This document shows positions 1 through 13,500 of a stretch of 64,000 bases of DNA, piece by piece. Source of the DNA: Xiphophorus maculatus. Its lineage: Eukaryota; Chordata; Actinopteri; Cyprinodontiformes; Poeciliidae. The notes beneath the pieces are model-generated. The model was not told the origin of the DNA and ran no database searches. It was given only the letters and a program-made list of their open reading frames with translations. The stretch lies in the NCBI RefSeq assembly GCF_002775205.1, contig NC_036446.1, positions 1,024,272-1,088,271 on the forward strand, given 5' to 3'. Positions within the stretch are counted from its first letter, which is position 1, and every line of letters starts with the position of its first letter. The translations under genes and the position numbers were made by a program.

Positions 1-1574
1 CATGCCGGAGATCAGCACCACGATCTGGTGCAGCGCCTCCAACCGCAGCTGCAACCACAGTGACATGATGAAGCAGAAACCGGAACTTTAAACTGTTTAA
101 AACCGGGACAGAGGAACAAGCAGCCTGGATGCTTTCTGATCATCACCGGACGTCAAAGAACCAAACAGTAAAACCTTAAATATAAATGAGTAACTTATTG
201 TTTTCTGCTTTAATGTGTTTCAGACAAAGAAAGGATCTGTATCGTCTTAATATTAGAAGCATTTATAATTAAATTAATAATAACAAAATAAAAGCATATT
301 TTGAAATGGAAACAAATTAAAAAGTAAATAAAATTACAACAAAAACGAAACCAAAATATTACAAGAATAAAAACTTAAAATTTTAAAATGGAATCAAAAT
401 AAAGTGTGAAGTAATATTTTTATTTTGGCCTCTTGTTTTTAAAATAGTCAATAAATGCATAAGTTGTTATTTTACAAAGCCTTTATACTTGTAGATGCAT
501 TTTTATTCTGTTTTTAATTTCTTTTCATTCAGAAAATTTCAAAAAGTAGAATAAAGATATGATACAAAACATATTTTATACAAAAAAAATTATTTAGTAA
601 ATATTTTTGAATTTGTTTTATTTAATTAAAAACATTTTTAAGTAGAAAACAAATCGCATATTTTTTACATATTTTTTCTATTTAGAATTTTTACTTCAAT
701 ACAATTTATTTAAAAATTTTTTTAAATTAAAAGGACTTAAATGTCCACGGCTCTCCTGGGTTACTGTCGTCCTTTCTGTTGGTTTTACTGTTTTTGTTTT
801 TATCGTGCTGTTCGTTCGTTGTTTTATAAATAAAGTTGCGTTGAGGATGAATGTGCGTCTTCGCCGCCTCACCTCCGCCCTGCTCTGCTGCTGCTCCATG
901 GCCAAGATGGCGGCCTGCGGGTTGGTGGACATGCCCTCCTCGGGCTCCTTGAAGGCGGGCGCCAGGCCCACGTCGCCGCTGATGAAGCTCACCATGTTGT
1001 CGATGAGGGCGTGGACGCCCAGCGAGCGGCTCAGGTCCAGGTCCGACTCCCCGTAGGAGTGGGCCGAGCCGTAGCTGCGCTGCCGGCTGAGCTTGGACCG
1101 GAACCAGGACTCCGCCAGCGAGTCGGGGGAGCTGTGGAGCATTCCTGGAAGGAAGAGGAGGAGACGATGAAGAACCAGAGCATCACTCCACTGATGGGAC
1201 GGGGGGACAGATGAACCATGACAACAACCAGCAGCTTCTCCTCCTCTCTGTCTCCACATTAGTACCTCTCTTCTTCTGGGAGCAGGCCAGGTCCAGATCC
1301 ACGTTCCTGCGTCCGCTCTGCAGCAGAAAATACACACAGCTTTCAGCTCAGGACCCAGGGGACACTAGGGCCCAGGGGACACCAGGGCACAGGGGACACC
1401 AGGACCCAGGGGACACTAGGGCCCAGGGGAATGTGGGGGTGGAGCTTCTTTACCAGGCCGTAGCTCTCCTCGTCGGACTCGGGCTGGGACAGGTCCGACT
1501 CGCTGCGGGACTTGATGAGCCGGTAGCTGGGGCTGCTCTGCACCGAGCGGCTCTCTGCACTCAGACTCTCACTC
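1..1574 (-). CDS. herc1: herc1 exons at the left edge of the window
   Basis: Exons 1574-1454 ([20 protein letters not shown]), 1317-1266 ([11 protein letters not shown]), 1144-873 ([27 protein letters not shown], ending MEQQQSRAE) and 48-1 ([16 protein letters not shown]) match the order in mammalian HERC1. The last exon starts after TGGTTGCAG at position 48 and is cut by the window edge after 16 codons. The repeated [15 protein letters not shown] serine motifs suggest phosphorylation sites, which is inference only. A 17-bp tandem repeat lies in the intron at about 1350-1436. Confidence 0.93.
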
Positions 1575-4500
1575 CTGGAAGCAGAATTATTTCCCTCTAT
1601 TTATTAAAAATAAATGTGTAGTCATATAATTACACATATTTTAGATTACCGTATTTTCTGCACTACAGGGCGCACCTAAAAACCTTCAATTTTCTCAAAA
1701 GCCGACAGTGTGCCTTAAAATCCGGTGCGCCTTATATATGGACCAATATTGAGCCACAACAGGTCTCGGAACTACGGTAAGCAGCCGCCGACTTCATTTT
1801 CCCCCGTAGAAGAAGAAGCGCGCGGTGCATTCTGGGATATATGACTGAGCGAAGCGTGCCATTTCCATGTGCATTTGTGTAAAGACCCCAAAATGGCTCC
1901 TAAGAAAAGACACGTTTACGAGCCAGAGTTCAAACTCAAGGAGATCAGTCACGCAAAAGAACATGGGAATAGAGCAGCAGCGAGAGAATTTAATATTAAT
2001 GAATCAATGGTGCGGAAGTGGAGGAAGCAAGAAGATGACCTGCGCCAAGTAAAAAAGACTAAAAAGAGTTTCCGAGGGAACAAAGCGAGATGGCTACAGT
2101 TGGAGGACAAACTCGAACAGTTGGTTGTTGAACAGAGAGCAGCAAGTAGAAGTGTCAGTACAATCACTGAATGAAGGCAACAGTGCTAGCACGCAAACTT
2201 AACATTAACGAATTTAGAGGCGGTCCTTCTTGGTGCTTTAGGTTTATGAAAAGACGTAATCTCTCCATCCGCACACGAACTACTGTTTCACAGCAACTGC
2301 CAGAAGACTACCAAGAAAGGTTGGCCACTTTCCGCGCATACTGCAACAACAATATTACTGAAAAAAAGATCCGGCCAGAGCACATCATTAACATGGACGA
2401 GGTTCCACTCACCTTTGATATTCCTGTGAACCGCACTGTGGATAAAACGGAAACACGTACGGTAAATGTTCGCACCACAGGGAACGAGAAGTCATCCTTC
2501 ACTGTACTTCTTGCTTGCCAGGCTAACGGCCAGAAACTTCCACCCATGGTTATTTTCAAGAGGAAGACCTTGCCAAAAGAAAACTTTCCAGCCGGCGTCG
2601 TCATCAAAGCTAACTCGAAGGGATGGATGGATGAAGAAAAGATGAGTGAGTGGTTGAGAGAAATTTACGTGAAGAGACCGGGTGGCTTTTTTCACACAGC
2701 TCCGTCCCTATTGATCTACGACTCCATGCGCTCCCATATCCCCGATGGTGTCAAAAAACAAGTGAAGCACACTAATTCAGTACTCGCCGTCATTCCGGGT
2801 AGATTGACAAAAGAATTCCAGCCGCTAGATATCGGTGTCAACAGGGCATTCAAAGCTAGACTGCGAACTGCGTGGGAACAGTGGATGACAGAAGGCGAAC
2901 ACACGTTCACCAAGACACGGAGACAGCGCCGGACGACATACGCCACTATCTGCCAGTGGATCGTAAATACCTGGGCTGATATATCATTCTCAACTGTGGT
3001 CTGAGCTTTCAGGAAGGCAGGAATTGTCACTGAACCGCTAGACAACAGCAGCGACACTGACTCGATTAATGAGGACTTTGACGAAGCGGAGCCGGGCATG
3101 TTGGATGCCGCATTAGCCCAACTGTTTAATTCGGACACTGAAGAAGAAGAATTCGAGGGATTCGTGGATGAGTAATGAATTAATAAAGTGAGCTTTGCAT
3201 GTTTATTTTGTGTGTTTACAGCTGAACTGCTGTTTACAGTTTACAGCTACGTCACTGACTCGGGGAAAATAATAAAACAGCTGTTTTTTCATTTTGGGAG
3301 TTAACGGAATTGTCTGGTTTGTAATCTATTAATAAAGTTTGACTGACGTATCGGACTGTTTTGTTTACATTCCCTTTAGCGCAGCTCCATCTAATGGATG
3401 CATAACGTAACCCCAGCCTCTACTGTAGCGTCTATTCTATCAACACATTCTCACTCCCGATTCGTAGTTGGGACGATTTCTGACCATGAGTCGCATATTA
3501 AGCAACAACTTGGGCAGGGTCCTTCAGCGTCACATGTTGACGATTTGGGAAGTTTTTTGTTTTTTTTTCCATTTTTTCTCCAAAGAGTTTTTGCGGCGCT
3601 AGCGGCTCGTATTTTTTCTACAGTAGGCAGACAGGAAGGAGGGTGAGGAGAGGGGGGAAGACATGCGGTAAAGGTCGTCGGGACCGGGAGTCAAACCCTC
3701 GACGTCCACGTCGAGGACTAAGGCCTCCAAACATGGGGCGCGCTAACCCCCTGCGCCACCACAGCACGCCCCGACGATTTGGGAAGGTTACGTGTTTTAC
3801 GTGGATTATTAACGCGAAGGGTTCTCGCAACCGCTGCCGAACCTTCAAAACCCTTACGGTAAGGCATAGGGTAAAAGCCCTCGCGTCACATATTGACACG
3901 AAAGTGGTACCCCGCGTGTCAATATGTGACGAGGACAGACCATCCCATGCGTCAATATATGACGACTTGGGAGTGAGAATGGGTTGATTCTATGCGCCTT
4001 ATAATGCGGTGCGCCATATATATGAAAAAAGTTTTAAAATAGGCCATTCATTGAAGGTGCGCCTTATAATGCGGTGCGCCTTATAGTGTGGAAAATACGG
4101 TAAATTTATTGTACAAAATTGATTAAAATGTATAAAACTGTACATTATTTAATTACATTTGAAGGTGCATTTATTTATTTCATGATATATATATTTTTTA
4201 TTTAATGCACACCATTAAATAAAAAATATATCATGAAATGAATTAAATCATTAAATAATTTACATCATGATATGTATATATTATTTACGTAATTTTGTCC
4301 CTTTTGGCCCTCCATACACCTTCCCACCATGATTCTGCAAATCATTTCTCGACCTCCTGCAAGGTGTCTTGCGACCCCCTGTCGGCCCTGCCCCCCTCTT
4401 TGGGAACCCCGCCTTAGCAAGTTACATTCTGGGAATTTTAGTTTTTCTGCTGCACTTGTAGTTCTGGAGTTCTGCAGGGTTCTGTGCTTGAAACCAACAA

Positions 4501-7500
4501 CGTTTCACTTCAATTTGCATCCAGGAAGTTAATTTACTGCATGCATCATCCCCATCATCACCTGGCTCCCACCCCGCCGTACCTGGTCATGAAGCTCAGA
4601 CAGTCCTGTGTTCCGGCGGCCGACTGGGTCGGGCCGTCCTCCTGGTTCTGCTTGCCCAGCTCTCCCAGAACCGGGCTGACCCCCAGCAGCAGCAGGGCGC
4701 AGCGGTGGATGACCGAGTTGCAGGCGGCCGTGTACAGGTCCTGGCCCTCCGGGAGCCCCGCGCTGCCCCGCCGCTCCTCCTGCGACTGCGCCGCCTCCTC
4801 CTCCTCCCCAGATCCCGACGCTGTCGCTGCGCTGCGGGACGCCGACCCGGAGCCCAGGCCCGTCCCGCTGCTGGCCCTCTCCCGGTCCCGGCTCCGAGCC
4901 ACCTCCCGCGCTGAGAGGAAACATTGAAAGATTTCTGCGTTGTGCATCGAGCACAAGCACACAGACACAGACGGATGCAGGGTTAGAGTGTGAGCAGCCT
5001 GGAGACTTCAGCAGTTAAGACAAAAAGCTGCAGAGCGTCTCAGAGCCACCACTACAAACGGTTTAAACATTTAGTGTCGAGACGCACCGATCCACTGCTT
5101 TCACTTCTGATACCGATATCTGAGGTTTAGCATCAGCCGATACCGATCCAATACAAAAACAGCTGAAGTGACTTAAAACTTTTTATTTTATTTAACACAG
5201 ACATAAATGTATAGAATGATAAATGTATTTGCCAACTCTGCACCAGTACAGCTCTAGTTATAAATGCATTTATAACTTCATTAAAACATGTGGAACAACT
5301 TTAATCTGTTCCATCGGTGTAGTTATGAGCCAAACCGCCAATAGAAAATAAACTGTGTGAAAAACTGCAACAAACCTTCTGCCACATGATTCAGAAAGTT
5401 AATTTATCAATAATAAATATAATGTGGCTCAAACACAATGTCACCGATACCCAATCTAGAATTCCTTTCTACAGATTTTATTATTTTGTTTTCTTCTGTA
5501 ATATTGTTAATTTACCAAAATAAAGTGAAATGTTTCCATGTCGGAACGATACAGACTAGAGGTGTGCCGATCGATCGGCCACTGATCATAATCAGCCGAT
5601 TTCTGTGAAAAAGTTTCTGATCGGTGATCGATCACTGTCTCTTGTCGCCATTGAACCGTCTGGTGGTAATATTTCACCGACGGAGCGCCGCTCAACCTCC
5701 ACCAGACAGGGAACTCTCTCACCGAACAGCTGCTCAGAGCTGCAGCAAGTAACTTAAATTTGTTTTTGATATGTACTAAAATACGTCTATTATGTCTAAA
5801 TTAGGTGAATTTATGCCAGATAATTTTTCCATTTTGCCAGATAACATGGTATCATTTATACCTAAAGCGAAAATTAACAGCCATTCCTGGCGATAACCAG
5901 AGATCAATGATCGGCAGAGAGTGGTGATCAGCAGAAATCGGCGTCATGGGTTATCGGTATCGGAAACAAAGAACCTGATCGGAACATCTCTAACTTGGAA
6001 ACACTGAAAAGTTTTGATCCAGACCTAAAATCTGATCATCTTCATCCCAGCAGACAGATTCCACTTCCTGGGACCAGAACAAGAAGAAGTGAAGAACCAG
6101 CATGTTGGACCAGATCAGGTCCAGATCTGGATCAGAACGTTTCTGGACAGGAAGCGGCTGGGCTGGAGGGCTGTACTTACTTCCTGCTGTCATGACTTCG
6201 TGCTCCCGGTCCTCTTCCTCCTCGTCCTGATCCTGGTGCCCGTCTTCCCGCTCGCGGTCGGCCCGCTCCTCTAGCTCCGCCTCCTCGTCGATGGTGCGGG
6301 TGAACGAGTTCTCCTGGGGGTCCATGTCCAGCGAGTCCTGGTTGTCCGAGATCTGCACCACAACGTTAGACTCTGCTTTTATTTTGGAATACATCATCGA
6401 CTTCCTGTCAGACAGCTCCTCTTCCCCCGCCTTTCTGAGAGCAGCGCCCCCTAAAGGAGGAACTCGGCCGGCATGGAAGTCTGTTTCTGATCAGATTTTA
6501 ATTCAAAGCTTCAACAACTTGCAGTTATGATCAGAATTATGAAATGATCTGAAATTTAAATATTTAGAGATCAGCAAAACTAACAACTGATATCAAAACA
6601 AATCAGAGAACAAAATCAATACAAAGAGGAGAAAAAGTCAAAATATTATGAGAACAAAGTGTTAATATAATGAATATAAAGTTGTACTAAAACCAGAATG
6701 AAGTCAAACTTTTAGGAATTAATTCATAAGTGGAAATAATACGAGAATTTATAAAAATACGACAAGTTAAAATAAAACAACAACAAAGTAGCAGCTCTTA
6801 ATAAATGAAACTTTCTATTTCTCAGAGAACTGGGAGTAAACTGGGAGTGAACTGGGAGTGAACTGGGAGAGAACTGGGAGAGAACTGGGACTGACCCGCC
6901 TCTCTCGGGATGAAGACCGGGTCTGGATGAAGTCCAGGTTCTTGCAGGCCAGCAGGCGGTTCCGGACCTTGTAGACGCTGCGGTAAACTTCGGCCAGAGA
7001 CTTGGATGGCTGGTACCTGCTGGGAAGGCAGAGTCAGCGGCGGAGGACAGGAGAGCGGGGTGAAAGGTCAGGGGTTGGCTCACCTGCCCTCGCCGCAGGC
7101 GGGGCCCAGCAGGCCGCTGTGCTTCAGCAGCGCGGCCAGGCAGAACCTGGACACGGTGTCCAGCAGGGACTCGTTGTTCAGAGACGCGTTGTCCCAGTCT
7201 GCAACGGGAGACACAGCAGTCAGGCCCAGTTCTGGTTCTGCTTTGGTTCTGGTTGTGGGTCAGACCTTTGCTGATGGCGTAGTCCTGCATGTTGATCCAG
7301 AGGCTGTTGGCGGGTTCTTTGGAGGAGCCCAGCGCCAGGTCCAGCAGGACGCTGAGGTCGGGGCGCAGCGGCCGGTCAAGAGGCTTCTGCTCCTCGTTCC
7401 CTGACACCGCCGCCTCCAGCAGCGAGCTGATGACCCAATCTGCAGGGAGAGCGCAGTCAGAACCACACAGAACCACATAGAATGTCTGGCGGGCCGGCCG

Positions 7501-10500
7501 GCTGGTACCGAGCTGCGGGATGTCCGTCTCTAGGCCGTTGCTGAACAGCGGCGTTTTCAGCCAGTAGGCGGCGTGGTTCTCCTCCGGCGAGGCGGCGGCG
7601 CCCTGCAGCATCCCGCCCAGGCAGCGGCCCACCAGCAGCGCCGCGGTACGCTCCAGGTCCACCAGCCACACCCAGCACAGCGCCGCCGCCGGCAGCGCCA
7701 GGCCTGAGGCCGGCTCGGCCAGGTCCGAAGCGCCTGGAGGGGTGGGAAGGATCCGGTTACCAGGCGGCTCTGGTTCTGACCCGATGGGTCACAACAAAGA
7801 ATCCACTGGCAGCCCCGCAGCATGATGCTGCTCCCACCGTGCTTCACAGCAGGTGGTCTGTCCCATCGACTAACAGCTGGCAGGTTTCATCTCTGAATTT
7901 TATTTCTCAGAATTTGGACTTGATACTCAGATTTTTTTTTATTTAGTTTTTTTTTAATTCAGACGTTAATCTGAGAATTCAGAGCAGAAAGAATTCTCTG
8001 ACCCTGTGTTCGGGTAAATTTCCCCTCAAAAAATTTATTTTACATATTTTCTAGAGTAAAACTTGGAAAGTTTTCGAATTTTGGAATTTATCCGTTTCAA
8101 AAGGCAACTTTTTTTTTTTTACTTTTCAAGCTGAGAAACTTTCCATGTTTTTTCTAGAAAATTTCTGAGATTAATTTTAAAATTCAGAAATCTTTGGTGG
8201 AATATTTTTCTTTCTTCAGTGGCGATAGGGGCTGTAATTCAGACTGTAATATGAATTTTTTACGTCATAATTCTGACACCAAAGCAGATGGTCAGCTGGG
8301 AGCGTCCAGCTTCAGGTCATATTTTACGTAGGGATGCACCGATTTATCAACAACAATTTCCTTAATTGTGGGAGATCAGTGATCAGCTGATAGTTTAACG
8401 TGAAGCCGATCCGATCTACATCAGCAAAGGTCTGAAAAGATTTGCCTGCTAGCCCCGCCCACCAGGTCATGTCTGCATGGTTACCAACTCAGCGACTTTC
8501 TTGCTATATTTAGCAACATTTCAGACAAAAAAAATTGTCCAAAGTCGGAATCAGCAGGTTAGATTATTTAAAGATCGGTAATTGGTGACCAGCCAGAAAT
8601 CTGCAATCGGTGCATCCCTACTTTTATGCCAGAATTCTCTTGTTTGTTTGGTTTTTCTTGATTTACTGGAAGGCCATATTTCTTAAAGTGTGTTTTGTCC
8701 GGGGCCCGGCCCCCGCAGTCTGAGCATTTCACGTCAGCTGACCGTGCAGCGGCCACTGCAGCTCCTGGTCCTCCAGCGGCGCGGCGGCCGGCAGCAGCCT
8801 GTTGAGGCGGTCCAGAGGGGGCAGCAGGTCTAGCAGGTGGCTCAGCAGCGGCCTCACCACCGCCACCGGCAGCAGCAGCAGCGAGTTGACGATCTGACAC
8901 AGCATGCTGCCTGCTGCTGACACATAGATCACATCTGGAGAGCAGAGGGGAGATCGGTGACATGTGGGCCGAAGGGGCGGGGTCGAGGGGGCGGGGTCGA
9001 GGTCGAGGCGGCGGCGCTCACCCTGCAGCTTCTCCCGGATGCTGCCGTTCCCGGAGCTGTCCTGGATCAGAGCGGCGGAGCGGGAGAAAATGTCGGTGGC
9101 GTGGGGCAGCAGCAGCTGCAGGTGCTTGTGGAGCAGCGCCACGCTGCTGGAGTTCTGCAGGAGACACGCAGCGGGTCAGACGGGTCCGGTTCATCGGGCC
9201 CGGCTCGACCGGAGGCGGCGTTACCTCGGTGACGGCGTTGATGTGGCAGTAGGCCAGCAACTGCTTCTGCAGGGAGCACAGCAGCTGGTGCAGGTGAGCC
9301 GGCTGGCTGCTGTCCGACGACGAGGCGCGCTGCTGCAGCTTGTCGCTGTTCTTCTCCAGTTCGCCCAGCGCTTGGTCCTGCAGAGAACGGAGAACAGAAC
9401 CGCTGTGACCCGACGGGTTCTTCTTTTCTCACTGCACAGCCAGCGGGGCGGTCTGCCTGGACCCTGCTGCGTGTTGCGGTGAGGATCTCAAAGCTAAATG
9501 TAACGTTCTGCAGGGACAGACCGACTCCACGTTGAAACAGAAAAACATACCGGGTCAGAATTCTAGGACTCAAAAAGTGTTTTTTGAATTTATCACCACA
9601 TGAAGCTTCTAAAAGTCATTTTGCTGCTCATTAAAAGGAAACAACCTGTTTGTAAAGATGCAGTTTAGTTTTAGAAACGCCAGTAAGGACAGATGTGAGC
9701 AGGAAGCTGAGATCTGATGAATTTTCTGCTAGAAAACAAAAAATATTTACATTTTCTCTAGAAGGCGACATCAGATGAAGACGAAAACGATTCCGATTCA
9801 AACATACAATGAAAAACTGACATGCAGAAAAGGATTCACAGTGCAGAGCTGAATAATCTCTCAGTTCAATCAATGAAATGCTCTCCTGATAGCCAGGAAC
9901 AGGAAGCGATTGGCTCTGCCAGGAAACACGGCAGCGGGAGAAAATGGCGGTTTGTGGCTCTCTACAGGATCGATAACGGGGATGGGCTCACCGTGTAAAA
10001 GCCCAGGTTCCTGAGCAGCGTCTTCATCAGGATCTCAGCTAAGTGAGTGTCAGGGTGGGAGCTGCCACCGCCGTAGCCGGGGTCCGGAGCGAAGGCGGGG
10101 CCCGGGGCCGGAGCGTCGGGGCCGTCGGCCGGAGCGCTGTAGCCCAGCAGCGAGGCCACGTGGGTGTGATCCTGCAGGCTGGTCAGGATGATGTCCAGCT
10201 GCATCCTCTGAGGAACAAAACCGCTTTATTTCACTTCCTGTTCAGATTAATAACCAATGCAACATGGGAGGAAGCTGTATCACAGCAGCAGGTGGGGGTG
10301 GGGCGTACCTGTCCTTTGGAGAGACTCTCCCATCTGTCAGGTCCCTGAGGCAGTAGGGAGTGGAGCAGCTCCATCCTCTCCCTCAGAGGAGGCAGCAGCA
10401 TGGTGGCGCCCACCGACAGGGTCTCGATCACCGCCTGGTGGGAAACAGAGCAGATTAACGTAAACACAGAGCAGATTAACGTAAACACAGAGCAGGTTAA

Positions 10501-13500
10501 CGTAAACACAGAGCAGGTTAAAATAAACACAGAGCAAGTTAACGTAAACACAGAGCAGGTTAAGGTAAACCAGCTCAGATTAAAGATAGTTTAATCTAAC
10601 TGGCAGATTAAGAAATATCTCCATGTTTTCTGGCTCTGGTTGTGAGACTCGTGCTCTGGTCTGCAGTAGCGGCCTGCTGAGTGTCACTATGAGGTTAAGC
10701 TGATTTTACGTTAACCGTCTCCATGGTCACCACTGACCTCCTGGATCTCGTCCGGCACCGAGGCGTCCATCAACCTGAACAGCAGGTTCCTGAGCGGCCT
10801 GGCCTGCCGACCCAGAATACTGGTGGCCACGCCCCCAGCCAGGGCCAGAGCCAGGTGATTGGATAAGAGGCGAAGGCACAGCTTGAGGAAGTTATGGTGT
10901 TCCCTGTAAAGACAGAAAAACGTTCACTCTGCTTCTGCTCGCAGCGTCTGGACCCCAGCGGTCTGAGCGGCTCACCTGGACGAGGGGAAGGGCAGCGGAG
11001 GAACGTCGCTGTTGATGCCGTCGCAGTAGCGCTCCAGGAAGGAGCGCAGGTGGGAGAAGGTGCTTTCCTCCAGGTCGACGCAGTATGGCCGGTGCCAGGC
11101 CACCACCTGCCTGCAGAGACACGGAGAGGAAGCAGCAGATCAGCTGAGGCGTCGTCTCTTAGCATTAGCCTAGCCTCGCTAACGGTCAGGTAAACGTGAA
11201 GCGTCTCTCAGGCTGCATGTCTGGACGTGTTTCATGTTTATTAAGTTATTCTCAGATATAACGAGGTCGCCATGGTAACGAGGCTGCCACGGTAACCATA
11301 ATGACCATGGGTATAAAGGAAGAAAAGAAGAATGAAAGGAAGGAATAAAACCTACAGCTCTGAACCCGATGATCACCTGTCCAGCAGGTAACCAGGTGTA
11401 GCTCAGCCATTGGTTGGTGTGTGATGACATCATCAGCCTGCTCAGCCATTGGTCAGTGTGCTGTGACATCATGGCTCACCTGTCTCTGGGCAGGGCGGTC
11501 CAGGCCAGGCTGTGGGACGTCCCGGCTGAGATCTGCTGGATGGCGACTCCGTCCAGACCGACTACCTTCTTGGGTTTGGTGATGGGGCCGGTGGAGTTGC
11601 CCTGGCCGCATTGTCCCATGGAGTTGTTGCCCCAGGCGTACACCTCGTTGTCTAGGCAACCGCCAGGTGAGAGTAAAACAGGTGGAAAGAGTTAACGTGA
11701 AGTCAGGACTCAGAGTTCAGTTTGCTGTTACATCAGACCTCAAACAGAGTCAGCATTTAACCAGAGAGTCAACAACGAGACCTGAGCAGCACCGACCCGA
11801 CCCGACCCGGTCCGACCCACAGAGAGCAGAGATAAGCGGCGTACCGTGGGACAGGGCCAGGCAGTGGCTGTCCCCGATGGAGACGTCCACCACCCTGGTG
11901 GTTGCCAGCTCCTCAATCAGTTTGGGCCGCAGCGCCGTGGCCTCGGAGGAGCCGCAGCCCAGGCAGGCGCCGCAGCCCCAGGCGAACACCTGGACACACA
12001 AAGGAGGATAGAAACGGGTCAGAACCACCTGGAAACTAACGTCCCAACGGACCGGAAATGATTCATCAAACACTGATTTCTGCTTCAGCTTTAAACTTTC
12101 TGATGCGTTTCTGTCCAGTCAGACGTAAAAAACCGACTTCAGGATTCAATCAGATTTCCAATAAACTCATTTATTTCACTTCAAAATCTGATTTCTAACA
12201 AGAAACAAGAGTAAAGAATGATGCAGAATGTCTAAAAAAACAGAATCAGGAGCAAAAATCAGGAAAAGATCAAAATAAAACTAGTCCACTATAAAGATAG
12301 CTTTAACACAGAGGCCAAAGGTCAAAGACTCATTCTGGTTGCACTTTGAAAGCAGTCAGCTGTTTTTGTGCAGCTCCTGCTGACATCTGATTGGCTGAGA
12401 GTTCGGCCTGCGTAACTTCCGGGTCATGTAAAGAGTGGGACGTCTCCTGAGGGACCGTCCCAGAGGTCCTACCTGTCCAGTGGAGGTCAGAGCCAGAGAC
12501 GACTGGCTGCCTGCACACACTTTCCTGATGAACATGCCCTGCAGCGCCTCCACCACTTTGGGCTTGTAGACTCTGTTGGTGTCGCCGTGCCCCAGTTTTC
12601 CTGCAGGAGGACAAACAGAAAAGAAGCTCAGCACCAAAAACAGCCAGAGAAACCCGACTCCTGTTTGGGTTTCTGGGCCTCACCGTTGTCTCCTCCTCCG
12701 AAGGACCAGACGGTGCGGCCATCTTTGGACAGGGCGATGGTGTGGGAGCTCCCGCAGGAAACCTCGCCAACGTTGCTGATGTCTTTCACCAGAGTGGGAA
12801 TGTTGCGGCTGTTGCTGTCCCCGTGTCCTGCATGAGGACGGGATGTCAGACCCAACGCAAGAATGAAAAACTCAAAGGAAACGCTTTTCTCTTCCACACC
12901 AATAAACTCTGACAAAGCCGGATTTTTATCTGTCATGTTTATGTTGGCAGCTGAACATGTGACCCATTTATAGCAAGATTAGCAACAAAAACAGCAAAAC
13001 ACAGCTACTAATATACAAACAAGGACGAAGAAAAATGTATATTTTTGAAGTTTTATTAAAAACGGAGAGCATAGCCAGATCAGATACTGGAACATCAACT
13101 CACCTAATCTCCCAAAATCTCCTTCCCCCCAGGTGTAGAGCTCGCCGTCCTCACTGACAGCAGCGCTGTGTCTGTAGCCGGCAGACACACACACGACCAC
13201 CTGACACACACACCCACACACACACCAGGTTATTAGCAAAAGCTGCTAACTTTGAAAATATTTAGAACAATTATCTTCCCCTAAATTAATTTATCCAGAT
13301 AAATTTTAAAGCGCTAATTTAACATAAAACATGGACGCTCCAAACCTAAAACTGTTGTCACATCTTCTCTGAAAAAGAAATAATCCATAGACTTTAATAT
13401 ATCTAAAAGATATTGCACATGCAGAAGCAAAGACGAGAAAGTTTCTAAACTATGAAAACATTGTGTTTTTCATTTTGCTTGTATTTTAAACATGGAGGAC

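Larger units (their letters stand above)
1649..4100 (+). mobile_element. pogo-like (Tc1/mariner superfamily) DNA transposon with TA target duplication, itself interrupted
   Basis: The ends are imperfect terminal inverted repeats. The left starts CCGTATTTTCTGCACTACAG at 1649, and the right ends TAGTGTGGAAAATACGG at 4100. Both are followed inward by subterminal GGTGCGCCTTATA motifs (about 1721-1738 and 4002-4082). TA dinucleotides at 1647-1648 and 4101-4102 fit the TA target duplication of this superfamily. The interior carries a broken transposase on the plus strand. The 3' part is split by a 546-bp element at 3441-3986, so the original copy was about 1.9 kb. It sits in the herc1 intron 1575-4582, antisense to herc1. 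Confidence 0.9.

Noticed and set aside
3640-3772. Possible tRNA gene on the minus strand (A and B boxes)
   Set aside because: The tRNA-like part leads into a SINE body with A-rich tail and target duplications. It is a retroposon, not a tRNA gene.
4529-4968. Overlapping frames of 136-147 codons around 4.5-4.97 kb
   Set aside because: Only one frame is real, as herc1 exon 4934-4583. The others are GC-rich shadows.
8957-9573. Several overlapping frames of 90-170 codons, plus and minus
   Set aside because: They are shadows of GC-rich herc1 exons 9154-9022 and 9377-9225 that run through introns.
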